Source: Cladopsammia gracilis
Lineage: Eukaryota > Cnidaria > Anthozoa > Scleractinia > Dendrophylliidae
Assembly: GCA_022457155.1 (NCBI GenBank)
Contig: JAJGOT010001005.1
Coordinates: forward strand, 45,391-109,390
Direction: 5' to 3'
Length of the DNA: 64,000 nucleotides
In this document: positions 12,174-19,357 of the stretch, piece by piece
Layout: every line of letters begins with the position of its first letter
Numbering within the stretch: position 1 is the stretch's first letter
The notes under the pieces: model-generated
What the model saw: only the letters and a program-made list of their open reading frames with translations
Database searches by the model: none
What the model was told of the DNA's origin: nothing
Program-made: the position numbers and the translations under genes

Positions 12174-12392
12174 ATGGGGCGAGGAAGAAGTGGGGGCATC
12201 ACTACATCACGAAGAAAAGCAAAGAATTGTGGCGCTCCTCGCGGCCATTACTTCTTCTTTACCAAGCAACAAGACGACATGCCTCCCGCCAAGGTTTTAT
12301 CTTTTTTACCGAGAGAGATTGAAGCCTTAAAAGGCCTGTCTAGAGAGCAGATTGCCGCAGTACTTTTTCACAATCCAGCTGGGGGCAACTGA
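12174..12392 (+). CDS. small basic protein of unknown function
   Basis: This is a 72-codon ORF with an ATG preceded by TATATCCC, 30 bases after the polymerase stop. The N-terminus is rich in R, G and K, and the C-terminal half is more acidic and helical. Its end overlaps the convergent integrase 3' end by 25 bases. I recognise no family. Spacing and the start motif favour a real small gene, but a chance ORF cannot be excluded. Confidence 0.4.
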   Translation: MGRGRSGGITTSRRKAKNCGAPRGHYFFFTKQQDDMPPAKVLSFLPREIEALKGLSREQIAAVLFHNPAGGN

Positions 12393-12852
12393 GTGCCCTC
12401 CGGCACAACCATCAACTCCTCACGGACAAACCCGCGCTTGGGGCCGTCGTACAGATAATACACAACAGGCGTATCTGGCTTGGTGACAACCTTCTCGATG
12501 TTGTAGACTTTCAAAGACCAGATCGGATCAGTTGCCCGTCGACTACCACCTTCTAGCTCACCGGGGTAATACAGATATCGCAAATTAACCCGAGGAGGGA
12601 GCTTCTTTTCATTCACCCCAACAGGCCTAGCATATGGGGTTGCGGGTTTGGCTGAGGGTGCTTTCTCTTTGATTGCTTGTGCAGGATTCTTGCCAGTTAA
12701 TCTGGTTACTTCATTGTTCAAGGCAGAGATAACATCTGGCAATCTTTTAACCCAAGCGGTCGAACGGCCAGAGGGTAGATTCATTTCAACTGCGTACTGG
12801 TAACCAAACAATCGTTCAGCCAGGGTTCTGTTGAATCTTTCAACAATCCCTT
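12368..12852 (-). pseudogene. int: Polinton integrase, C-terminal part
   Basis: This holds the last ~160 codons of the integrase: the VERFNRTLAERLF segment with the third catalytic residue (E), a linker, and an SH3/chromodomain-like C-terminus (LYYPGELEGG ... IEKVV ... GFVREELMVV). It is separated from the catalytic N-terminal part by the 12853-13538 insertion. Removing the insertion and one TT rejoins both parts in one frame. It is transcribed from the right, convergent with the polymerase. Confidence 0.88.
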
Positions 12853-13538
12853 CTCAGGCATGTTAAGGCATGGTTTGAAGACTAATTTGCATAAAATCTG
12901 AAACAAATATCCTAACTTTACGACAATTTGCCTTAACAATCTCAAACTTGGCAAGAGTATAAAACGTAATCACTTGAACTCGTTTTATCCTCAAAAAGTC
13001 GAACTTTTGAGTCACGTGACCTGTAAATAATAATTAAAGGGAAATAATATTCGGAGTATAATGGGGAACACAAAATGAAATATAAGTAAACGTTATTGGG
13101 TATCGATCTTTTACATCTAAAAGGCTTTTCATGAATTAGCCTTTTAATCGTGTCCATGTTAAATAGGAACGCTGCAATTAACGGAAATAGGTCACGTGAC
13201 TAAATAAATAGCTTAATAACTTCTAATAGAAATAACAGATACAACCATACAAGGCTAATTCATGATGAGGTTTTAGGATTTAAAAGTATAAGACCTAAAC
13301 AGACTTAATTATATTTCCCTTTGTGTTCCCCATTTTACTCTGAATATTTTGGTCGTTAATTATCATTTACAGGTCACGTGACCTAAATATTCGACACTTT
13401 AAGCTAAAAATGAGTTAAAGTCATCAAGTTTTATAAGTTTGCTAAGTTTGAGCGTGTTATGGCAAATTTCCGCAAAGTTATGATAGTTTTCAGATTTTAT
13501 GCAAATTAGGCTTAAAACCATGCCTTAACATGCCTGAG
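12853..13538. mobile_element. 686-bp foldback MITE inside the integrase gene
   Basis: The ends are inverted copies starting CTCAGGCATGTTAAGGCATG, and symmetry extends along most of the element (GTCACGTGAC occurs at about 13012 and 13373; ATGGGGAACACAAA and its mirror at about 13059 and 13320). The flanks give TT on both sides (12851-12852 and 13539-13540), a 2-bp duplication; removal leaves the integrase frame intact. The 2-bp site is unlike the 8- and 4-bp sites of the other MITEs here. Superfamily unknown. Confidence 0.82.
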
Positions 13539-14045
13539 TTGGTCTCTGTGGATATCAACGCGCCCACGGCGAATGGTTGTTTTATGAGCCCCAGTCTCTT
13601 TAGTCACAGCTCCCATAAACTCTGTTCCCGGATCGACTTGCAACAGTTGTGGCCATTTCAAAGGCCCACGCCTGTAAATACGTGTAAGCGCCTTCGAAAC
13701 TTCATCAGACTCTTTCGAAGTCAAGGGCTCTGCTGCTTTGTAACGGCTAGCCACATCAACAACTGTCAAAGCATATTTGTAAATCTTTCGTCCATGGGGC
13801 AGTTTGTCGTGTGGCAAAAACAGTAGATCAGCTTGATGCACTGCATTAGGAGTTTGAACATCAAACTTGGGCCGAGGGATATGGCGTGGTGCAGGGAGGT
13901 AAACTTGCCAAAGGGCTTGTTTGACGAGCCATTTCTTTGCCACCTCTTCAGATACCTTGGCTGCTGCAGCTAGCTTTTTGACAGCGGCAAGTCCTTTCCA
14001 ATAGCCTTTGGGACCGTAATAGACCTTTGAGAGTTTAGCCTCCAT
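13539..14045 (-). pseudogene. int: Polinton retroviral-type integrase, N-terminal catalytic part
   Basis: About 170 codons carry the first two catalytic acidic residues of an rve-type DDE core: D in HQADLLFLP (about residue 69) and D in LLQVDPGTEFMG (about residue 138), with TVVDVASRY between. The third residue lies beyond the insertion. The N-terminal 60 residues are basic and helical. The enzyme would join the linear element to host DNA, consistent with the short target duplication at 7236/26173. The ATG at 14045 is preferred, as ATATGTAT precedes it directly. The start overlaps the 3' region of the next upstream gene by very little. Confidence 0.9.
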
Positions 14046-14056
14046 ATACATATGTG

Positions 14057-14286
14057 TTACAGAAAGCGAAACGCTGCATAGCCAAGAGCAAGGGCACCAG
14101 TGCCGATAAACAAGAGTTCGCCTTGTTTCTGCTGTGATAGGCCTCTAACGCCTTGTCGTGTCTGATCTTCTCATCCAGAGCGGCTTTCCCACTGTCGCCG
14201 GAAAGATATTTTGCGAGATAGTTGCCTCCAGTGAAAGCAGCGGCATTCAAAATTGCTCCACCAACCATAATAGCGATTGAGGCCAT
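14057..14286 (-). pseudogene. small membrane protein, internally deleted
   Basis: The N-terminus (MASIAIMVGGAILNAAAF) is a hydrophobic helix, followed by a charged segment (KAALDEKIRHDKALEAY). After this the open frame runs into an unrelated tail, while a second hydrophobic helix ending in RFL-stop (14057) sits in a neighbouring frame. This pattern means an internal deletion with a frameshift. The intact protein would span the membrane at both ends. The start at 14286 is supported by the TA-rich motif just upstream. Confidence 0.6.
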
Positions 14287-14309
14287 TGCTATATATATAT
14301 ACATATATG
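14287..14309 (-). promoter_or_regulatory. TATATA start-proximal motif
   Basis: A TATATATATA run lies three bases upstream of the ATG at 14286 on the minus strand. Confidence 0.45.
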
Positions 14310-14311
14310 AT

Positions 14312-14533
14312 TTACATTGAGGCAGGGAGGATCTTCTGGTCCTCGAGGTATTTCTTGAGAGCTATGCTCCCAGCCATGGCAGCAGTGAACTTCACGTAGT
14401 TCATGAGACTCGAGCTGGGGTCGGCCGTGAGATTTTCCTTGACGACCTTTTTGCCAACCCAGCCAATAGTTGCGACAAGGCCAGTTATTGTGGCCGCATC
14501 AAGAACAGCTTTCACGAGCTTGTTGTCAGACAT
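14312..14533 (-). CDS. small membrane protein
   Basis: This is a 73-residue protein with a hydrophobic segment at about residues 12-30 (ATITGLVATIGWVG) and a second weakly hydrophobic stretch at about 45-60 (FTAAMAGSIAL). It sits in a run of short minus-strand genes, each with its own TA-rich start motif. It is probably a membrane or minor virion component; the function is not known to me. Reading frame intact. Confidence 0.65.
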   Translation of the reverse strand: MSDNKLVKAVLDAATITGLVATIGWVGKKVVKENLTADPSSSLMNYVKFTAAMAGSIALKKYLEDQKILPASM

Positions 14534-14534
14534 G

Positions 14535-14613
<79 letters not shown>
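14534..14613. repeat. (TA)n microsatellite at a start-proximal motif
   Basis: An almost pure TA run of about 75 bases begins three bases upstream of the ATG at 14533. It appears to be a normal TATATA motif expanded by slippage. It generates artefactual IYIYIY reading frames on the plus strand. Confidence 0.85.
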
Positions 14614-14615
<2 letters not shown>

Positions 14616-14623
14616 ATATTTCC

Positions 14624-15055
14624 TCACTCCATCTCGCGAATTCTTCGTCTCGGTGGTGGGGGAGTTTGAACTTCATTCACCACTACAGGGGCTGGGGTCG
14701 GGGCTTTGCGCCTAAGTGTATTCATAATGGCCTCGCGTTGGTAATATAGGCCCCAAGCGGATATAATTACCCCGGCAACACCAAGAATTAGAAATGCTGA
14801 GTTGCTGCTAGCTTCTTCATTTGTCGAGTTTTGGGGTGCCGAGTTTGGGGCAGGCTCATTTGTTGCTTTAGCAGCTTGTGCTTGTGCTTGTTTTTTTGCC
14901 TCTCTTGCCAGGCGGTTACGCTCAGCAAGCCTTTTGCCAGAAGCAACACGCCCAGGGTTTTTGGCTGGAGCAGTCTTTGGGGTATCAGAGGTAACGTGCG
15001 TGTTGTTTGTTGGCGCGTCTGTTTCTTCAGGCACCGTCTCGAGTGGTTGAGCCAT
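14624..15055 (-). CDS. single-pass membrane protein with Pro/Ala-rich tails
   Basis: About 143 residues. The N-terminal 75 residues are hydrophilic, with a basic KR/A-rich stretch (RLAERNRLAREAKKQAQAQ). One clear transmembrane helix follows (about residues 85-105, AFLILGVAGVIISAWGLYY), then a proline-rich C-terminus (PTPAPVV ... PPPPRRR). The start at 15055 (or the adjacent ATG at 15058) follows TATATACAC. Likely a membrane-associated virion or assembly factor; the family is unassigned. Confidence 0.65.
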   Translation of the reverse strand: MAQPLETVPEETDAPTNNTHVTSDTPKTAPAKNPGRVASGKRLAERNRLAREAKKQAQAQAAKATNEPAPNSAPQNSTNEEASSNSAFLILGVAGVIISAWGLYYQREAIMNTLRRKAPTPAPVVVNEVQTPPPPRRRIREME

Positions 15056-15075
15056 CATGTGTATATATGTATATT
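15056..15075 (-). promoter_or_regulatory. TATATA start-proximal motif
   Basis: On the minus strand CATATATACAC immediately precedes the ATG pair at 15058/15055. Confidence 0.45.
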
Positions 15076-15150
15076 TGTTTTTCAAACCTTCGTGGTTTCT
15101 GTCAGGTTTCTGCCAGGTTCCTGCCAGGTTCCTGCCAGGTTCCTGTCAGA

Positions 15151-15745
15151 TTATGTGTCAAAAATTTCATCAAAACATGTGTCAACTTCATCAAAACCCT
15201 CGAGTGGATAACCTTCACCGTCTCTGCTTGGGTGTACAGGTGGCAACTCTTCTGGCTCCTTTTTGAAGTCGATGTGTTTTGTAGTGATCAAAACAGCATT
15301 GGCCAAGGCCAAGAAGCGCCCACAACGCAGTGCAAGGTTTCCAGCAAGAGATGAAAGTTCCTGGTTAATCATGTAGTCATTTTTGAGTTCTTTCTGCAGT
15401 GCCTCCACATCGTCAATCTTAACAACCATGCCGGCGCCTTTGGTTGCGAACATTATAACGCTGTCAATCAGAGACTCGGTCGTCTTGTTACCGACATAGG
15501 CTTCATACCTTTTGTAGTACTTTTCAACCTCTTTATCCGTCAGGCGTTTCACCTGCTCGTGTGTGAGCTGGGCACCGATGGCCCTTTTTTGATTTGCCGG
15601 TTGAAACAAGGACTGCCAGTTTCTCGCGTTGAGCCGGAGTGTCTGGACCTGTTAAGACTTCAGGAATCGCTGATGGCAAGGAGCTATCAGGGGTTGCCTC
15701 TAGCAGCTGCATGATTTCATCGTCTTCTGGGAAGTTTGTTGCCAT
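15151..15745 (-). pseudogene. conserved Polinton-type protein, one frameshift
   Basis: The N-terminal frame (ATG 15745, MATNFPEDDEIMQLLEATP) and the C-terminal frame (from about 15609, starting FQPANQKRAIGAQL) each continue past each other around PAQREKLAV. A single-base shift near 15600-15610 therefore splits one ~195-residue gene. The C-terminal part is amphipathic (ESLIDSVIMFATKGAGMVV, then ELSSLAGNLALRCGRFLAL) and ends acidic. Nothing at the site looks like a classical slippery heptamer, so mutation is likelier than programmed shifting. Function unknown. Confidence 0.65.
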
Positions 15746-15762
15746 TGCGTATATATTATGTA
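15746..15762 (-). promoter_or_regulatory. TATATA start-proximal motif
   Basis: TAATATATACGCA precedes the ATG at 15745 on the minus strand and is nearly the same as the polymerase motif (TATATACGCA). Confidence 0.5.
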
Positions 15763-15764
15763 TT

Positions 15765-16004
15765 TTATTTTTCAATTATTCTCTTGATGTCAGGCAAAAG
15801 ACTTTCAACCTCACGTATAAGCCCCGTCATGGTGGCTGGGCACACAGTGACTTTCAAAGGATATCGACTAATAAGCATGAGGCGCAGATCGTCCTCGCCA
15901 GCGGTTTTGATTATCTGTATTTGCATCTCCTCCGCATGACTCTGCAATTCACCAAGAAGTTGTGAAAAGACCGTGAGCTTGTGGATACTGGTTGAGGTGT
16001 TCAT
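15765..16004 (-). CDS. small helical protein of unknown function
   Basis: This is a 79-residue protein with heptad-like N-terminal helices (LTVFSQLLGELQSHAEEMQ) and a C-terminal helix (LIREVESLLPDIKRIIEK). No membrane segment. Its stop is about 20 bases from the next start, as in a tightly packed virus-like gene run. A TATATATATACG motif lies about ten bases before the ATG. Confidence 0.6.
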   Translation of the reverse strand: MNTSTSIHKLTVFSQLLGELQSHAEEMQIQIIKTAGEDDLRLMLISRYPLKVTVCPATMTGLIREVESLLPDIKRIIEK

Positions 16005-16024
16005 GGTTCAGCGTATATATATAT
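16005..16024 (-). promoter_or_regulatory. TATATA start-proximal motif
   Basis: TATATATATACGCTGAACC precedes the ATG at 16004 on the minus strand. Confidence 0.5.
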
Positions 16025-16028
16025 GTTT

Positions 16029-16628
16029 TCACATTTTCACTTCAACCCCATAGGGATGTCGCAGAGAGAAGACTAGGTGAGAAAACTTGTGCCCTTTTAA
16101 TTTTGCAATCAACTCTTTGTACTCCTCGTGTGAGAGCTCACCGGCATAGTCGTCGAAGATGGCCTTCGTTGTTTTGCTTGATGGGGTGTAAAAAAGCACA
16201 ATCGCTGCAACGTTTTCCCTAAAGGGTTTCGCAATGCTGGTTAACTGTTGGGTTAGCACCCACACTGACAAACCGCTGTGGCGAGCACTGAACCCTAGTT
16301 TCACAAGTTGACTCGTGCGGCCTTTCACATCCTTCGAAGCAGCACAGTCATCCAGCACAAAGAGCGTGTTTGTCCCGTCGAAGAAATAACTAGCAAAAGT
16401 TAACCATGTTTCAATCTCATGCTGCTGACAGTCTATCACGAAAATGCGTGGCTCCTTGTACACGAAACCGTCGTAGGTCTTGTTGTGGACAAATGTTGGG
16501 CAGAAGAGAACAATATAGTCAAACTTGCCCCTGAAGGGACCGCACAGCTGATTCAGAAGATATTGTGTTTTGCCAGAGTTAGTCGGCCCGATAATTAGTG
16601 CATTGAATGGCAACTTTCGTGGGTCCAT
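16029..16628 (-). CDS. A32/FtsK-HerA-type genome packaging ATPase
   Basis: This 199-residue P-loop ATPase has a Walker A motif at residues 14-21 (GPTNSGKT), Walker B near residue 90 (NTLFVLDDCAA), and a following sensor-type strand ending in a glutamine pair (VWVLTQQLTSI). This arrangement is typical of packaging ATPases of Polintons, virophages and NCLDVs, which pump DNA into capsids. Length is at the short end for the family. It lies directly downstream of the capsid gene on the same strand. Reading frame intact. Confidence 0.9.
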   Translation of the reverse strand: MDPRKLPFNALIIGPTNSGKTQYLLNQLCGPFRGKFDYIVLFCPTFVHNKTYDGFVYKEPRIFVIDCQQHEIETWLTFASYFFDGTNTLFVLDDCAASKDVKGRTSQLVKLGFSARHSGLSVWVLTQQLTSIAKPFRENVAAIVLFYTPSSKTTKAIFDDYAGELSHEEYKELIAKLKGHKFSHLVFSLRHPYGVEVKM

Positions 16629-16665
16629 GCTATATATTTTTATGTGTATACATCATATATATATG
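16629..16665 (-). promoter_or_regulatory. TA-rich start-proximal region, ATPase gene
   Basis: AAAATATATAGC precedes the ATG at 16628 on the minus strand; a second TATATATA block lies about 25 bases further upstream. Confidence 0.45.
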
Positions 16666-16668
16666 TGT

Positions 16669-17925
16669 TTAGTACTGAACCGCCTGCAGCTGCTTGTCCC
16701 TGATGTTCATCTGTGAGTCGCTGATCGTGTAGATGTGGCAGTGCACGTTTCCCGAGCCGGAGGTTGTCCTTTCGATCTCAAGATGTACGCCGTCCTTTGT
16801 GTTGACGAGGCGTTGGCCGTTGCCATGTAGGGTTGTATCAGCCATTGATCTAAGGTCGATAAGGAGGCCGAACTTGTTGCCCGTGAGATATTTAGTCAGA
16901 TTCATGTTGGGCCTGCCATCACCCCTCTTTTTGAAGAGGCGACTGACTTCCCTCCACATGTCGGTCCCGTTGATGCCTTCGTTGTAAATCCTGTTGGGGG
17001 AGCCGTTTATGGTGACATTAACTTTGGTTATGTCTGGGTTGAAGTATTTTTCTGAGTCCCTGGCTCCTGCCGTGTAGGGTTCGATGAATAGCAGAAGGAT
17101 GGCTTTCAGTGACCTGCGCTGCGGGTTCACCCTGAGATTCAGCCGAGCGTCTGAACCCTTCGAGAAGGGGACCACTTCCTCTCGCATGATATGGTCGTAG
17201 GCAAACTCCTTTCCGCTAGAGTATACACTTGTTGCAGCGTCAGCCAGCTGCTGACTTCGGATTGTCTCGTACTCAAGCTGGATATTTGTCAACTTGTAGA
17301 CAAGCTTGCTTGTATCCGAACCCCTGACCACTTGAGAAGCCTGGGCGAGCGTTATCTCGAATGTCAAATCGTTGTAGAGTGCTTGTGGGTACATGACACC
17401 ATGGTCTGTTATAATCTGGTGGTCAAGGTTGATGCGATATTTGTTTTTGTAAATGGTCTCCAGCTTGTTTTCCGCATCCACGCCAGAGGTCTTCTTGTCG
17501 CCGGCACTAGAGCGAATCTTGCTCAAGTCTACACTCTGGATGCCCTCGGGGAGCATGTTATCTCTCTTATCAACAGAGAGGAAAAGGTCCTCAAAGATTT
17601 TGTAAATATCGTACCCAACGGTGTCCTGGATAGTGGTGGCAGCAAACTTCACAACAAGCCTGTCAACTAGTGCTCTGGAGACATTTTGTACAAGATAGTT
17701 GTTTGCGTGGCCGCCAGCAAGGTCGATGTTAAAGAGCAAGGCAAGCGAGCCCGACACGATAACCTCATGTTCGTTGAGCTTGGGCACAGTAACGTACAGG
17801 GTCTCGCCGGGATTGGCTGAAGTGCGTTCAAAGGTGATGCGCTTTACGGTGCGCTCTGCTTTCATAGCACCAAGAATCTTCTCTGCGTTCGTTGGGAGGA
17901 GGTTGGGTTGCACGGTCAGGGCCAT
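16669..17925 (-). CDS. probable major capsid protein (double jelly-roll type)
   Basis: This 418-residue protein is beta-rich throughout. Characteristic stretches are the N-terminal HEVIVSGSLALLFNID, then LVQNVSRALVDRLVVKF, YDIYKIFEDLFLSV, LDHQIITDHGVMYP and LVYKLTNIQLEYETI. Size, beta content and position next to the packaging ATPase fit a Polinton-type major capsid protein. I recognise it as a conserved protein of cnidarian Polinton-like elements; the double jelly-roll fold is inferred from family knowledge and is not visible as a short motif. The frame is intact and shares a 43-base promoter region with the divergent coiled-coil gene. Confidence 0.7.
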   Translation of the reverse strand: MALTVQPNLLPTNAEKILGAMKAERTVKRITFERTSANPGETLYVTVPKLNEHEVIVSGSLALLFNIDLAGGHANNYLVQNVSRALVDRLVVKFAATTIQDTVGYDIYKIFEDLFLSVDKRDNMLPEGIQSVDLSKIRSSAGDKKTSGVDAENKLETIYKNKYRINLDHQIITDHGVMYPQALYNDLTFEITLAQASQVVRGSDTSKLVYKLTNIQLEYETIRSQQLADAATSVYSSGKEFAYDHIMREEVVPFSKGSDARLNLRVNPQRRSLKAILLLFIEPYTAGARDSEKYFNPDITKVNVTINGSPNRIYNEGINGTDMWREVSRLFKKRGDGRPNMNLTKYLTGNKFGLLIDLRSMADTTLHGNGQRLVNTKDGVHLEIERTTSGSGNVHCHIYTISDSQMNIRDKQLQAVQY

Positions 17926-17968
17926 GGCCAGAGTATATATATAAATTTATATTTATATTATATACATC
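17926..17968. promoter_or_regulatory. bidirectional TA-rich promoter region
   Basis: Only 43 bases separate the divergent starts at 17925 (minus) and 17969 (plus). The segment holds TATATATATAAA toward one gene and TATTATATACATC toward the other, so each start has its own TATATA motif. Confidence 0.6.
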
Positions 17969-19357
17969 ATGGCAGAAGGCGGATATGACTATGATCCAAC
18001 TGGCGAGAACGAAAATACCGGGCTTGACTGGGACATAGACCACGATGATGACGACGAAGAAGAAGTTGACACAACAACCCCCTTTCAACCGGGGGCTGCA
18101 TCCACCCCATACCCTCCTGGTGAAGAGCAGATTGAAATGCATACACTGCCTCGCGAACAGAGCGGTTTTGATCCTGGCATCCCTCTGCTTGAAGGCGACT
18201 TCTTGGATGCAACGGAAAAAGCATCTAGAATCGATCAAGCTATGGACTGGCTTAAAAGCCGCTTTCCGAAAATAAATCTCAGCCGAATAGACCCTATTGG
18301 TTTCGGTAGAAAAAAAGGAAATATAGGCAGAATTGTTACCTTTGGACCACAGGGTGGTGAGAAGCCCGTTTTCAAACAAGATGGGTCTGGCCTTCTTAAA
18401 GCATTCACAGACAAGTTCGAAAGGGCTCTTGGCCCAAGCGCTGAAGAGATCATAGTTGAAGACAATACAACTATAAGAGAAGAAAGACAAAGGTTGAAGG
18501 AGGCAGAGAAACAACTAAAGGAGGCGGAAAGGGTTTCTGTAGTACGACAACAAGCAGCAAGTGAGGTTCAAAACCTCAGGGGAAGAATCGAAGAAACTCA
18601 AGCGAGGATTGACGCTCTGGATAAGGAACACGGTTCAAGCGTTGAGAGTCAAACCGAGCTAGATCGGTTAAAACAACTAAAGAAAAATCTTCAAGGCGAT
18701 CTTGAAAACCAGAAAAAAGAATTAGGCGCCATTCAAAAAATACAAAAACAACGAGACCAAGAGCAGGCAAAGGTTGACAAACTCAGAACACAACTTTCTG
18801 CGAAAACAAAAGAAAGAAATGCTGTCGAAGCAAGACTGAACTCCACCAAGCCGCTGGATGAGTTAAACGAACAAGAGGCCGATCTTGTACGACAAAACGA
18901 GGAAGACCGACGCGTGATAGAGGATGAGAACACTTCTCCCTCTGACAGAGAAGCCGCGGAAGCCCGAGTTGCTGAGCGAGAAGAAGAACTGGCAAGACTA
19001 AGAACACAGGTTCAGGAAAGAGAAGAAGCCTTGCCTTTGAGAGAAAGGGTCAAAAATATCTTCAAGAAATATGGCTGGACCCTTCAAGCAGTTGTTCTGG
19101 CTGCAGGTCTAGTCATAGGCGCTGTGACGATTGCTGCAATGAATGGCTTAAAGGCCGGCACCAAGGCTATTGGCAATGGGCTCAAAACCCTAGGAAATAA
19201 GGTTGCCTCCATCTTGCCAGGCTTGATCGGCTCGATCGTGAGCTTTATCTTCAAAACAGCCGGCCAGGTTTTATCCTTTCTTGGCGAGCACGCCTGGCTG
19301 CTGATCCTTGCCGTTGTAGGCTTTATGATTGAAAGGATCAGCAAGCGCAGGAGATAA
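17969..19357 (+). CDS. coiled-coil protein with C-terminal membrane region
   Basis: 462 residues. The N-terminal 60 residues are very acidic (a D/E run near residue 25-35). Residues about 75-150 form a globular segment. A long charged coiled coil follows at about 165-345 (for example KEAEKQLKEAERVSVV and RVAEREEELARLRTQV). The last ~100 residues hold two or three hydrophobic segments (LQAVVLAAGLVIGAVTIAA, LIGSIVSFIF, WLLILAVVGFMI), ending in a basic tail. A membrane-anchored virion or penetration protein is possible, but this is inference. The stop abuts the convergent stop of the next gene with no gap. Confidence 0.75.
   Translation: MAEGGYDYDPTGENENTGLDWDIDHDDDDEEEVDTTTPFQPGAASTPYPPGEEQIEMHTLPREQSGFDPGIPLLEGDFLDATEKASRIDQAMDWLKSRFPKINLSRIDPIGFGRKKGNIGRIVTFGPQGGEKPVFKQDGSGLLKAFTDKFERALGPSAEEIIVEDNTTIREERQRLKEAEKQLKEAERVSVVRQQAASEVQNLRGRIEETQARIDALDKEHGSSVESQTELDRLKQLKKNLQGDLENQKKELGAIQKIQKQRDQEQAKVDKLRTQLSAKTKERNAVEARLNSTKPLDELNEQEADLVRQNEEDRRVIEDENTSPSDREAAEARVAEREEELARLRTQVQEREEALPLRERVKNIFKKYGWTLQAVVLAAGLVIGAVTIAAMNGLKAGTKAIGNGLKTLGNKVASILPGLIGSIVSFIFKTAGQVLSFLGEHAWLLILAVVGFMIERISKRRR

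Noticed and set aside
14403..14715. ORFs rich in IYIYIY
   Set aside because: They are the (TA)n microsatellite read in plus-strand frames, antisense to two small genes.
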